In this document: in pieces, positions 33,958 to 42,245 of the stretch | How the letters are laid out: every line of letters begins with the position of its first letter | Numbering within the stretch: the stretch's first letter is position 1 | Source of the DNA: Prochloraceae cyanobacterium | Lineage (GTDB): Bacteria; Cyanobacteriota; Cyanobacteriia; Cyanobacteriales; JASJDA01 | Assembly: GCA_030065755.1 (NCBI GenBank) | Contig: JASJDA010000065.1 | Location: forward strand, 1 to 49,127 | Direction: 5' to 3' | Length of the DNA: 49,127 nt | The notes under the pieces: model-generated | Databases searched by the model: none | Told to the model about the DNA's origin: nothing | Seen by the model: the letters and a program-made list of their open reading frames with translations, nothing else | Position numbers and translations under genes: made by a program

Positions 33958-34518
33958 ATGTTAAAACTATATGGCGCTGCCTTCAGTCGGGCTTCTATTG
34001 TCAAGTGGTATCTGGAAGAATTGAACGTTCCCTACGAATTTGTCATGCTAGACATGAAAGCAGGAGAACACAAACAACCAGATTATCTCCAGATTAATCC
34101 TATGGGTAAAGTCCCTGCTATTGTGGACGGAGATTTTAAATTGTGGGAGTCGGGAGCAATTCTCATCTACTTGGCAGAAAAATACGGCAAAATGCCCGAT
34201 TCTCTGGAATATCGCAGCATAATAAATCAGTGGGTTTACTTTGGTAGTTCTACTCTGGGAAATGGATTATTTATCGAAGCCAACCGAGAAAAGGAAATGC
34301 CTAGGTTGTTGACCTCTTTGAATGAAATTCTTTCGGGTAAACCGTTTTTATTGGGAGAAGAGTTTACCGTTGCTGACGTAGCAGTTGGCTCGATTTTAGC
34401 TTTTGGAATACAGATGCTCAAACTCGACTATAGCGACTACCCAGCAGTCTCAGACTATGTTAAGCGACTCACAGAGCGATCGGTATATAAGAACACTATT
34501 GCCCAACCTACTGTTTAA
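33958..34518 (+). CDS. Glutathione S-transferase
   Basis: The start is the ATG at 33958 (MLKLYGAAFSRASIVKWYLE), giving 186 aa; the frame continues upstream but overlaps the preceding gene in another frame. The thioredoxin-fold half has INPMGKVPAIVDGDFKLWES (cis-Pro and the ES glutathione motif), and the helical half has GEEFTVADVAVGSI. It is a beta/theta-like bacterial GST with a Ser-containing active-site turn. It forms an operon with the 33480 gene and ends in a clear terminator. Confidence 0.88.
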   Translation: MLKLYGAAFSRASIVKWYLEELNVPYEFVMLDMKAGEHKQPDYLQINPMGKVPAIVDGDFKLWESGAILIYLAEKYGKMPDSLEYRSIINQWVYFGSSTLGNGLFIEANREKEMPRLLTSLNEILSGKPFLLGEEFTVADVAVGSILAFGIQMLKLDYSDYPAVSDYVKRLTERSVYKNTIAQPTV

Positions 34519-34538
34519 ATGTCGTCCGAAATCTTTTG

Positions 34539-34570
34539 AGAGCCTTTCTTTGAGGCTCTATCTTTTTTTT
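34539..34570 (+). terminator. Intrinsic terminator after GST
   Basis: Stem AGAGCCT (34539-34545) / AGGCTCT (34553-34559), seven-base loop, then a run of eight T (34563-34570). It ends the 33480-34518 operon ahead of the convergent ferredoxin gene. Confidence 0.88.
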
Positions 34571-34598
34571 GCAACTGACGTCCTGCAAAGGGATTTTT

Positions 34599-35003
34599 CT
34601 ATAGATTGGTAGAAATAGCTTGCACCGGACAAGTAGGAATGCATTGTTCGCAGACCACGCAGCGCGATCGCCAAAATTTAAGCTTAAAAGTTTTTGGATC
34701 TAAAGTAAGTGCTTCTGTCGGACATACACCCGTACACAAACCGCAATCAACGCAACTATCTTCATCAATTACAATTTCGCTACTGGCAAGAGAAATACCA
34801 ATATCTTGCATTCTCATCCACTCGATCGCTGCTTCTATCTCGTCAATATCCCCTAACAACTCTACCACCAAAGTTCCCATCTGATTTGGCGCTACTTGCG
34901 CTCTAATGATGTTAGCCGCGACATTGAAATCTTTCGCCAGCCGATAAGTTACTGGCATATAAACAGTGTTTTGGGGAAAAGTAAGCGTTACCCGTTTTTT
35001 CAT
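34599..35003 (-). CDS. NIL domain ferredoxin (2[4Fe-4S])
   Basis: The start is taken at the ATG at 35003 (MKKRVTLTFPQNTVYMPVTY), 134 aa; an upstream TTG adds eight residues. The N-terminal NIL domain (residues ~1-75) is an ACT-like ligand-binding fold. Two cluster motifs follow, CVDCGLCTGVCP and CVVCEQCIPTCP, each CxxCxxCxxxCP. Such proteins are widespread in cyanobacteria; links to sulfur-amino-acid metabolism are suggested for NIL domains but the role is unproved. Single gene. Confidence 0.92.
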   Translation of the reverse strand: MKKRVTLTFPQNTVYMPVTYRLAKDFNVAANIIRAQVAPNQMGTLVVELLGDIDEIEAAIEWMRMQDIGISLASSEIVIDEDSCVDCGLCTGVCPTEALTLDPKTFKLKFWRSRCVVCEQCIPTCPVQAISTNL

Positions 35004-35090
35004 CTGATTTTCGGCGTGGAAACCCAAATATAAAAGAAATTGATATAAAATTGTTAATTAAGATTAATTTAATATTTAGTAATGTAAAAT

Positions 35091-35687
35091 ATGAGAACAG
35101 AGAAGTGGCTCTTATTCAAAAGATTTTGGAAGATCGCCCGCCTCTACTGGTTGGGAAATGAAAAATGGGGAGCTATCGCCTTATTTTCTACTCTAATATT
35201 GTTCAATTTAATTGCTACTCATTTTAATGTTATCGCAAATACTCAGCAAGGGGAAATACTTTCCTCTCTTGCGTCTAAGGATAGTAACAGATTTTGGACA
35301 ACTACCCAGTACTTATTTGCAATTTACTTAATTTTGGCTATCAATTGGGGTGGCTATAACTTCTTAAGAAAAAAACTGACTCTCTATTGGCGACGTTGGC
35401 TGACCAAACATTTTCTCGATAAATATTTTCAAAATCGGGCTTTTTACGAACTGAGTCAATCTCAAAAAGAAATTGATAATCCAGATCAGAGGATAGCTGA
35501 GGATATTAATAAATTCGTTGATGGTTTTCTTTCTTTCTTTTTTGATATGTTATTTACCTGTTTACAGGTAATAGCTTTTAGTGCTGTTCTCTGGGGAATT
35601 TCCCCTACTTTGACGATCGTTCTGCTAATTTATGTCGGAAGTGGCACCGGGTTCTCTTCCATTAGGACGTACAAAGTAATCAATTAA
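35091..35687 (+). pseudogene. ABC transporter (SbmA/BacA/YddA-type) fragment, 3' truncated
   Basis: The N-terminal ~182 residues match the membrane domain of ABC_membrane_2-type half transporters: FKRFWKIARLYWLGNEKWGA, LTLYWRRWLTKHFLDKYFQN and IDNPDQRIAEDINKFVDGFL. After SPTLTIVLLIYVG (about 35637) the homology-like sequence stops and the frame runs into the antisense strand of the SMP-30 gene. The rest of the membrane domain and the whole ATPase are missing, about two-thirds of the protein. Non-functional as a transporter. Confidence 0.85.
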
Positions 35688-36266
35688 TAGAGTCAGTTTC
35701 CCATCCGGTGTTAGACGATAAACACCAGAGAAATTCAATTCTTCTTGCTCAGATTTAATACCATAGGGCGGATCGGTAAAGTAAATGCTACCATCGGATT
35801 TGACTACTAAATCGTTAGGACTATTAAGTCGCTTTCCTCGGTAGCGACTAGCTAAAGTTATAATCTGCCCATCTTTCTCTGTAACAGATATACGACGATT
35901 ATGATGTTCGGCAGTAACTAAACGTCCTAAGAGATCTAAAACATTACCATTAGCTTTGCCAGAAGGCTGACGAAAAATTTTGACTTTTTGCTTCGGTTGC
36001 CATTTATAAATAGTATCAGCTTGAATATCACTAAAAAGTAAAAACCCATCAGGATGCCAAACAGGTCCTTCCGTGAATTTAAAACCTCCTGCTATTTTTT
36101 TTACTTGGGTATTTGGAGCTAGAATTTCTCTAAGATTATTTTGTTTTAAATTATTTTCCATAGCCTCTAATTTATTAGAGGAGCTAAACTTTCCATAGTA
36201 ATCTAAGTTTCCTAGGAGAAAACTTATTCCTGTCGCCGTCAAAAATATGAAGAATTTTCTTAACAT
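35625..36266 (-). pseudogene. SMP-30/gluconolactonase fragment, 3' truncated
   Basis: A signal/anchor segment (MLRKFFIFLTATGISFLLGN) is followed by the first blades of an SMP-30/gluconolactonase propeller: FTEGPVWHPDGFLLFSDIQA, GRLVTAEHHNRRISVTEKDG, LNSPNDLVVKSDGSIYFTDP. It breaks after DYFVRPNG, where homologues continue through the rest of the propeller. The tail REPGATSDIN comes from the junction and the opposing ABC gene. About half the protein is lost, including part of the metal site, so it is probably inactive. Confidence 0.83.
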
Positions 36267-36331
36267 CGAGTTAGCAAAAAAAAATTATTTTTTGTTAATT
36301 TTATTCTATTATATACATCAATAAATGTTAT

Positions 36332-36499
36332 TAAAGGTGCTTATTAAGCGATGGAACTCAAATAGATAATCCAAAGTTTTTAGCTAATGCCCAAGAAGAC
36401 ATCAAATTTACTCTCGAACAAAAGAGGAGAAAGCGTTTTCCTAAAAAGAAAAAAACTAAGGCATCTAGATGTTGGAAAAAAATTGTAAAGATTTATTAA
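36332..36499 (+). pseudogene. tnpB relic
   Basis: A short open stretch reads GTQIDNPKFLANAQEDIKFT then LEQKRRKRFPKKKKTKASRC, which resembles the NP(K/R)FL...Lys/Arg-rich segment before the second RuvC motif of IS605-type TnpB. It is flanked by stops; a further fragment (TPNHIHRQKSDQL) follows in the same frame. It comes from a different tnpB subtype than the intact copy at 4306. The rest of the 36267-36638 gap is AT-rich, with a pyrimidine-rich repeat at its right end. Confidence 0.5.
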
Positions 36500-36576
36500 A
36501 AAAAACGCCAAATCATATTCATCGTCAAAAATCCGACCAGCTAATACCAAATTTTTAAATTATTGCTACATATCTT

Positions 36577-36640
36577 TCTCCCCACACCCCCCACACTCCC
36601 CACACTTCCCCCTCTCCTCCTCTTCTCTTTTCCTCCTCTC
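36577..36640. repeat. Pyrimidine-rich CCCCACAC-type repeat
   Basis: Tandem CCCCACAC/CTCCTCTTC units directly abutting the 3' end of the following gene. It is related to the tract at 37674-37745 on that gene's other side. Confidence 0.65.
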
Positions 36641-37643
36641 AAGAGCGATCCTGAGAAATCTTGTCTCGATCGTGAGGTACGAGTAAATTAGTAATATCTG
36701 GACCTGCGGGGATAATGCCTCCTGGGTTGAGAGGAAATAGATTGTAATATTCTTGCTTAATATCTTCTAAGCTACAGGTGTCAGCAACTCCAGAAAATTG
36801 ATATATATCTCGTAAATACCCTCCTAAATTCTCATAGTCTGCGATTCTGCGAAGATTGCACTTAAACAAACCGTAGTAAGCTATGTCAAAGCGGAATAAA
36901 GTCGTAAATAGTCGCACATCTGCAAGAGTGAGACTGTCTCCGCAAAGATAGCGACTGCGAGAAAGGGCGACATCTATTTCATCTAAAGTAGCAAATAACT
37001 CTTTACAGGCTGAATTATATGCTTCCTGAGTTTGAGCAAAACCGCATTTATACACGCCATTATTAACGCTGTGATAGATTTTGTCATTCCACAGGTCAAT
37101 TTTCTCTCTAAGCCCTTCTGGATAGAGATCTAGACTAGAATTGCTAGCAAAAGAGTTAAACTCCGAGTCCAGCATGACAATAATTTCAGCACTCTCGTTG
37201 TTCACAATAGTCTTAGTCTTTGTGTCCCAGAGTACTGGAACAGTACAGCGTCCTCGATAACCAGGTAGAGCTAACTGATATAATTCGGCTAAGCTACTGC
37301 AGCCTTCTTCTTCGCGATCGAATACCCAACCTCCTCGATCGGATGAAAGAGAGACTTGAATTACTCCAATAACCTCTTCGAGTCCTTTGAGAGTGCGAAC
37401 AACTAGAGTTCGATGCGCCCAAGGACAACTCATTCCTACAATGAGTTTGTAGCGTCCTTTTTCTGGAGGGTAAGGACGATCGACTTCACTATTAATAAAA
37501 TTTCTAAATTGGCTTTCCGGACGAAGGTACTCTCCCGACTTATTGCGCGGTGCTAGTTGGGACATCATTATTTTCCACATAGTAGTCCAGACAAACTTTC
37601 CCAGACTAATAATTAATGTTGGCGGTAGGGATTTTTTTTTCAT
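36639..37643 (-). CDS. Glutathionyl-hydroquinone reductase (Xi-class GST)
   Basis: A 334-residue Xi-class enzyme with the hallmark MSCPWAHRTLVVRTLKGLE (catalytic Cys in SCPWAHR), FRNFINSEVDRPYPPEKGRY, VPVLWDTKTKTIVNNESAEI and the GDSLTLADVRLFTTLFRFD helical-domain motif. It reduces glutathionyl-hydroquinones to hydroquinones with release of GSSG, in the cytosol. The first ~25 residues look like an extension, and a later Met (such as MWKIMMSQLAPRN) may be the real start. Pyrimidine-rich repeats flank the gene on both sides. Confidence 0.9.
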   Translation of the reverse strand: MKKKSLPPTLIISLGKFVWTTMWKIMMSQLAPRNKSGEYLRPESQFRNFINSEVDRPYPPEKGRYKLIVGMSCPWAHRTLVVRTLKGLEEVIGVIQVSLSSDRGGWVFDREEEGCSSLAELYQLALPGYRGRCTVPVLWDTKTKTIVNNESAEIIVMLDSEFNSFASNSSLDLYPEGLREKIDLWNDKIYHSVNNGVYKCGFAQTQEAYNSACKELFATLDEIDVALSRSRYLCGDSLTLADVRLFTTLFRFDIAYYGLFKCNLRRIADYENLGGYLRDIYQFSGVADTCSLEDIKQEYYNLFPLNPGGIIPAGPDITNLLVPHDRDKISQDRS

Positions 37644-37673
37644 AGTTAGTTGTTGGCTGTTGGCTATTTGTTA

Positions 37674-37745
37674 TTCTCCTCTACTCCCCACACTCCCCAT
37701 CTCCCCTATCTCCCTCATCTTCCCATCTCCCCACACTCCCCCTCT
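37674..37745. repeat. CCCCATCTCCCC-type tandem repeat
   Basis: About 70 bases of CTCCCCAC/CATCTCCCC units between the GHQ reductase start and the LD-carboxypeptidase stop. It is the reverse complement type of the GGGAGATG repeat at 9594-9624. Confidence 0.7.
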
Positions 37746-38774
37746 TCAAATCACTGCTGCTTCTAACATCTTAATCTCCCCACTATTAGCATCGATCTCC
37801 ACTTCTAAGCCAACTGGAACAGTAAACTTATCTTTTATATGCCCGATCGCTGCGCCATACCAAGCAGGAATTCCCAATGGTTTGATGTGGTGGGCTATTA
37901 CTTGAGATAAGGTCAAATAAGGTTCTGAGTCATCTTCTGGGATACACTTGGTACATTGAGCAAAAATAAAACCAGCCAGTTGCTGTAGAATCCCTGCTAG
38001 TTTTAGTTGAGTTAACATCCGATCGACCCGATAAATATCTTCTCCTATTTCTTCGACAAACAGAATTGCACCTTTCCACTGCGGTAAATAAGTCGAGCCG
38101 ATCGTAGAAGTAATAACCGATAAATTTCCTCCTAGTAAGCGCCCTCTGGCAATTCCTTTTGTAATAGTTTGTAGGGGAATTGAAATGGGATTTTTTAGGG
38201 TCACAGCTTTCCCTTGAAAGAGAATTTGCCGAACATAATCAAAGGAAAATTGATTCCAAGTAGAGATTATCACTGGACCGTGAAAAGTAATTATGCCAGT
38301 GCGAGCGTAAATTGCTAACAGCAAAGAAGTAATATCGCTAAAACCCATGACAATTTTAGGATTTTTGCCAATGAGATTATAGTCGAGCATTGGTAAAATG
38401 CGATTTACTCCCCAACCACCTCGCGTAGTTAAGATCGCTTTTACTTGTTTGTCAGCAAACATAGCATTAACATCTGCTGCTCGATCGTCATCTTTACCTG
38501 CAAGATAGCCGTATCTGTCGAAAATATGCAGTCCTTGCTTGACTTTTAACCCTTGTTGTGTTAAGAATCTCTTGACTGATTCGATATCTTCTGGATTAAT
38601 TTGACTTGCAGGACTAATTAATCCTACCGTATCACCAATTTGGAGTCTTTTGGGCTTGATATTTTGTCGAGAGAGCCTACCAGTAATAATATATTGGTTT
38701 GCTGAGGCAGAGAATAGACTCAGTCCGCACAGTTGGATAAATTGACGACGACTGGGATTAGAAATTTTCCTCAA
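37746..38774 (-). CDS. LD-carboxypeptidase (S66 family), Tat-exported
   Basis: A 342-residue S66 peptidase. The N-terminus holds a twin-arginine motif (NPSRRQFIQLCGLSLFSAS). The domain begins LQIGDTVGLISPASQIN. The nucleophile Ser is in VMGFSDITSLLLAIY; the Glu is in LFVEEIGEDIYRVDRML, and the His in AAIGHIKDKFTVPVG completes the Ser-Glu-His triad. It cleaves L,D bonds of murein tetrapeptides in recycling, or peptide-nucleotide antibiotics in MccF-type members. Export points to a periplasmic role, unlike cytosolic E. coli LdcA. It is the upstream gene of the GHQ reductase on the same strand. Confidence 0.9.
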   Translation of the reverse strand: MRKISNPSRRQFIQLCGLSLFSASANQYIITGRLSRQNIKPKRLQIGDTVGLISPASQINPEDIESVKRFLTQQGLKVKQGLHIFDRYGYLAGKDDDRAADVNAMFADKQVKAILTTRGGWGVNRILPMLDYNLIGKNPKIVMGFSDITSLLLAIYARTGIITFHGPVIISTWNQFSFDYVRQILFQGKAVTLKNPISIPLQTITKGIARGRLLGGNLSVITSTIGSTYLPQWKGAILFVEEIGEDIYRVDRMLTQLKLAGILQQLAGFIFAQCTKCIPEDDSEPYLTLSQVIAHHIKPLGIPAWYGAAIGHIKDKFTVPVGLEVEIDANSGEIKMLEAAVI

Positions 38775-38975
38775 TTATCTACATCTAGAATATCGCTTGT
38801 CTCGCATTAACTTATCCAATAGATACAATTATTAACACAGAAGAAAAATTCTGTATTCTATCCCACTAATATTAAGTTATAATATTGCATCCCCGCAAAT
38901 TTTTTTTATTACTCTATTTGCCTGGATGCAATCTCCAGTAATAATTTTAGAATTGTTCTATATTTTTTTATTAGC

Positions 38976-39356
38976 TTAGGAATTGGCTTTACTATTCTCG
39001 AACAATTCTTTGATTTTTTTCAGCAATTCTGGGGGAGCAAAAGGCTTCGTTATGTAGGCATCTGCTCCTTGTTTCATTCCCCAATAGCGATCGAATTCTT
39101 CGTCTTTAGTAGAACACAGCAGAATTGGTATTTTTTGGGTACTTGGATTACTTTTAATCCAACGACATAGCTCGTAGCCGTTCATCTCAGGCATAACTAC
39201 ATCCGATATTACCACATCGGGGCTGTGTTCTTTAATTTGTTTTGTTGCTTCCAATCCGTTGGTCGCTTCAATTACGTTGATAGAATGACTCTGCAAAATC
39301 CCTGAAAATATTTCTCGTGATGCATGACTGTCATCCACAACCAGAACCGTAACCAT
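38976..39356 (-). CDS. Single-domain response regulator (CheY-like)
   Basis: A 126-residue receiver: acidic pair D8/D9 (LVVDDSHAS), phospho-acceptor D52 (VVISDVVMPEMNG), Thr/Ser in LLCSTKD and Lys in AYITKPFAPPE. There is no output domain. It is the last gene of a same-strand group with a small GTPase and a Roadblock protein. It resembles the CheY-like partners of cyanobacterial motility and twitching systems, but no kinase is adjacent. Confidence 0.92.
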   Translation of the reverse strand: MVTVLVVDDSHASREIFSGILQSHSINVIEATNGLEATKQIKEHSPDVVISDVVMPEMNGYELCRWIKSNPSTQKIPILLCSTKDEEFDRYWGMKQGADAYITKPFAPPELLKKIKELFENSKANS

Positions 39357-39435
39357 ACTGCTATTTACCTCAGTTTATTGTAGCATATTATCCTAGACTC
39401 TAGATTCAATATAACTTCATATTCTTCCTTTGTCA

Positions 39436-40071
39436 TTAATAAAATTTCACTTGAGACAAATTTTTGACTTTATTTACTTTACTTATGTTTGTCAAATTAT
39501 ACTTTGAAATTTTACGAAGAGGTTTTTGGTTTTGTTGTTTGGTCGTTAATTGTTTGAGAACAACTTGCAGTAGTTTCTTGATCGATATGGATTGAGTAGG
39601 ATTGACTGTAACAAAAGGAGGTCTATTACTCCCATGTCCGTAGCCAATGTTCGTAGCAATCCGCTCTGCACTTAATGCACCTGGGAAATCTGCATGGGTC
39701 ATTCCTACCACCATGGGTATCTGAACTCGTTTATTGATAAAATCAATAATTTGACGAGTACGATCGGATTCGTGGGGACGATTGGCAGATACTAGTAGAA
39801 TACAAGCGTTAGCTCGACTAATCAAGAGATCCCACATAAAATCGAATCTCGATTGTCCTGGAGTTCCAAAAAGGTGTAAAACTGTACTGTTATTAATTTG
39901 TATCCGTCCGAAATCCATGCTAACTGTTGTATTGGGCTTCAGCAACTTAGTTTCATCTGTTGCTTTTCGCTCTGTATCGACCGTTTTAATATCACTAATG
40001 GAACGAATTAATGTAGTTTTACCAACTCCTACTGTTCCGGTGACTACTACACGTTTAATATTATGTGTCAT
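39436..40071 (-). CDS. Small Ras-like GTPase (Roadblock-associated type)
   Basis: A 211-residue GTPase: G1 VVTGTVGVGKTTLIRS, G3-like HLFGTPGQSRFDFMWD (TPGQ in place of DxxG, usual for this prokaryotic group) and G4-like GMTHADFP. The C-terminal ~40 residues are a basic, Lys/Asn-rich tail. These proteins often pair with Roadblock/LC7 proteins, as here, and act as polarity or motility switches like MglA; the role here is inferred. It lies 280 bases downstream of the Roadblock gene. Confidence 0.88.
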   Translation of the reverse strand: MTHNIKRVVVTGTVGVGKTTLIRSISDIKTVDTERKATDETKLLKPNTTVSMDFGRIQINNSTVLHLFGTPGQSRFDFMWDLLISRANACILLVSANRPHESDRTRQIIDFINKRVQIPMVVGMTHADFPGALSAERIATNIGYGHGSNRPPFVTVNPTQSISIKKLLQVVLKQLTTKQQNQKPLRKISKYNLTNISKVNKVKNLSQVKFY

Positions 40072-40351
40072 TATTTTATCCTAATTTAGTTATTCTCTAA
40101 TTTTAAATTAGTAATGGTCGAGCTGTAAATTACTTGCCATTTATCAAAAAAGTATTAAAAAAGTATCAAACTATAAAACGATTGCTTGCTATTTGACTTT
40201 CTTAACACTGACAAGCAACTTTAGTTTATAGATCCACTTTTTTGAAAATATTAGTTTTATGCAAGCTATTTAACTCGGATTTTTTGTTAATAAAGTTAGC
40301 AAACAAAAGAACATAAAATGTCAGCTAACTATCCCATACAATAACATTATA

Positions 40352-40801
40352 TTAAATTCTTAAAGAGCTACCTAAATTTCTTTCTTGTTCTAAAGAAACG
40401 TACGATGGGTCGGAGCTTTCTTCTTCCACAGCAACTAAAACTTTTCTCAAAGTATTAGTTGCCTGTTTAATTGCCAACATTAACAATCCCTGTTTTGTAG
40501 AGCTATTAGCTAATACCAAAAAGACTGCATCTTCTCCACAGCTAGTTAGAATGCCATAACCGAGATCTCCTTCGACAAAGATTCGTTGTATGCTCCCTCT
40601 AGCCAGTTCGCTACCAATACGTTCTCCTAAAGATAGCATTGCTGCAGACATAGCTGCTACCCTTTCTTCATCCATTGTATTGGGTAGGTTGCTAGCTAGT
40701 GGCAGACCATCGGGTGTGATTAAAGCTACACCTTCTATACCACTAGTAGATCTAACAAAATTTTGGAGAATATTTTCTAGTTGTTTCGTGTTTATTGACA
40801 T
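40352..40801 (-). CDS. Roadblock/LC7 domain protein
   Basis: A 149-residue protein with a Roadblock/LC7 fold: LQNFVRSTSGIEGVALITPD, DGLPLASNLPNTMDEERVAA and LGYGILTSCGEDAVFLVLAN. Members are MglB-like GTPase partners. The C-terminal tail is acidic. It is the likely regulator of the GTPase at 39436-40071. Confidence 0.88.
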   Translation of the reverse strand: MSINTKQLENILQNFVRSTSGIEGVALITPDGLPLASNLPNTMDEERVAAMSAAMLSLGERIGSELARGSIQRIFVEGDLGYGILTSCGEDAVFLVLANSSTKQGLLMLAIKQATNTLRKVLVAVEEESSDPSYVSLEQERNLGSSLRI

Positions 40802-41212
40802 TTTTACCTCAAATTTATTAATACTTTATTGACAAGTTTAAGTACCAATTACAAGGTTTAATTAGCAAAAAATAGCATCTTGAAGATTTACTATCAATCA
40901 TCTCAAAGAATAAATAAAATGATTTATAAATCTTACTTGACTTAAGAAGCTTCTAGAAATAAGATCCTGAATTATAATTGAAGTATAAGTCTACTTGTCA
41001 GTAGAAGTCAGAAATTCTATTTCAGAGCATAATATTTTCTTTTATTATTTTGATGTTAATTAGCATTAAAATGCATCTGTAAAAATACTGAAATATATAA
41101 AATCGATCTAATTAGGGCTAATTGACTACACATAGGAGATTAATTGATTTTTAAGAGGGAGCAAAAAAAGGTTTCTCCCAAAGTAAGAAACTTTTTGCTC
41201 GCGGTTTGTATA
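40802..41212. other. AT-rich intergenic stretch upstream of the Roadblock gene
   Basis: About 410 bases with no supported gene. Its right end holds the terminator of the DUF2470 gene. The part next to 40801 must hold the promoter of the Roadblock-GTPase-regulator group, but no clear box stands out. Confidence 0.4.
41159..41200 (-). terminator. Hairpin terminator of the DUF2470 gene
   Basis: Arms AGAAACTTTTTGCTC (41186-41200) and its near-complement at 41159-41176 form a long imperfect hairpin 13 bases past the gene's stop on the minus strand, with an internal T-run in the transcript. Confidence 0.6.
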
Positions 41213-41512
41213 TTATGCCTTTTGGCTTGCAGTTATTTTACGTGCCTGTTTTACCATATCAATTAGAGTATGGTGAGCATCTTCGGCAGTATTGACTGGG
41301 CGATCGAATTTGACGCGCACTGGTATCGATCCAGTTCGCTCTATGGATACAGATAAATCCATACCTTGAGAGTCAATAGAGAGCATTTTAGCCGTTTGTG
41401 CTTCAGGAGAGTTACCGAAAACTTTAGCATAGAGAACCACAGCATCAGCATGGTCTTCATTCATGTGAGAGCAAATGCGATCGCTTATATCTGGCGATAT
41501 TAATTCAGACAT
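41213..41512 (-). CDS. DUF2470 protein
   Basis: A 99-residue DUF2470 protein: ISDRICSHMNEDHADAVVLY and LSIDSQGMDLSVSIE are family hallmarks. The domain also occurs at the end of heme-utilisation and CREG-like proteins, with a suggested heme-binding role; as a stand-alone cyanobacterial protein its function is unknown. It has its own terminator, so it is probably transcribed separately from the Roadblock group. Confidence 0.88.
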   Translation of the reverse strand: MSELISPDISDRICSHMNEDHADAVVLYAKVFGNSPEAQTAKMLSIDSQGMDLSVSIERTGSIPVRVKFDRPVNTAEDAHHTLIDMVKQARKITASQKA

Positions 41513-41656
41513 AGTTGTATTTATCTCATTAAAGGTATTTATTGTCTATATGACTGTCAGGAGGATTGAATAACCTCGGTTAGATCGGAGGTTAACTCAC
41601 AATAATCTGGCATAGCTACATCATATCCGACTCAATGGTTAAATTTTTAATCCTTC

Positions 41657-41848
41657 TTAGCCTTTCAAAGCTTTTTGGAAGTTTTTACGATAACCTTTAT
41701 TAGCAATCAATAAAACAGGCCAAAACACCGATAAAACTAACCTATTAGCTAAACTAGAACTAAAGTTAGTTTGTTTGTATCCTTTAGAGAATTTCCAGAT
41801 TCCCGAGATATAAATGACCAGCAAGGAAAAGGTTAATAGGTTAATCAT
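41657..41848 (-). CDS. Small membrane protein, unknown
   Basis: I choose the ATG at 41848 (63 aa: MINLLTFSLLVIYISGIWKF), preceded by GGGAG at a normal distance, over the upstream ATG at 41902. There is one clear N-terminal TM helix, a short loop (SKGYKQTNFSSS) and a second hydrophobic stretch (LVLSVFWPVLLIANKGY) with a basic tail. It looks like a conserved cyanobacterial small membrane protein; the function is unknown. Confidence 0.65.
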   Translation of the reverse strand: MINLLTFSLLVIYISGIWKFSKGYKQTNFSSSLANRLVLSVFWPVLLIANKGYRKNFQKALKG

Positions 41849-42245
41849 ACAGGTAATCTCCCATGCAAAAAAAAACAATTGAACCCTATTAGAACGAGAC
41901 ATGAGCTAGTCTTGCTCTTAATTTTAAAGCAGGTCTAGATATTGAGATCTTACTTTCAGTGCAACTAGGATCCCAATCGATCGCGCAGTAAGTTATGGGT
42001 GGGAAATTTTTTCTCCCGATCTATTTCTGCGTAACTTTTGAGAAAGGTTGAGGGGAATGTTAAAATTCCTTGTGATCCTAATTAACGATAAGTTATTTAA
42101 ATCTAAATGTACAAATGTAATTATTTATTATCCCTCGGAGTTGGTTCGAAAATATCTAATTTCGACAAAAAGCAGAAGATAAGAACGATATAAATATAAA
42201 AAAGGCAAATATTGCCCGCGATCGACAAGCAATAAAGGAGGATTT
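41849..42245. other. Divergent promoter region
   Basis: About 400 bases between a minus-strand small gene and the plus-strand nucleotidyltransferase. A strong AAGGAGGA at 42235-42242 precedes the ATG at 42246. Purine tracts and a weak inverted repeat (GGGAAA...TTTCTCCC near 42001-42018) are present. No gene is supported. Confidence 0.45.
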
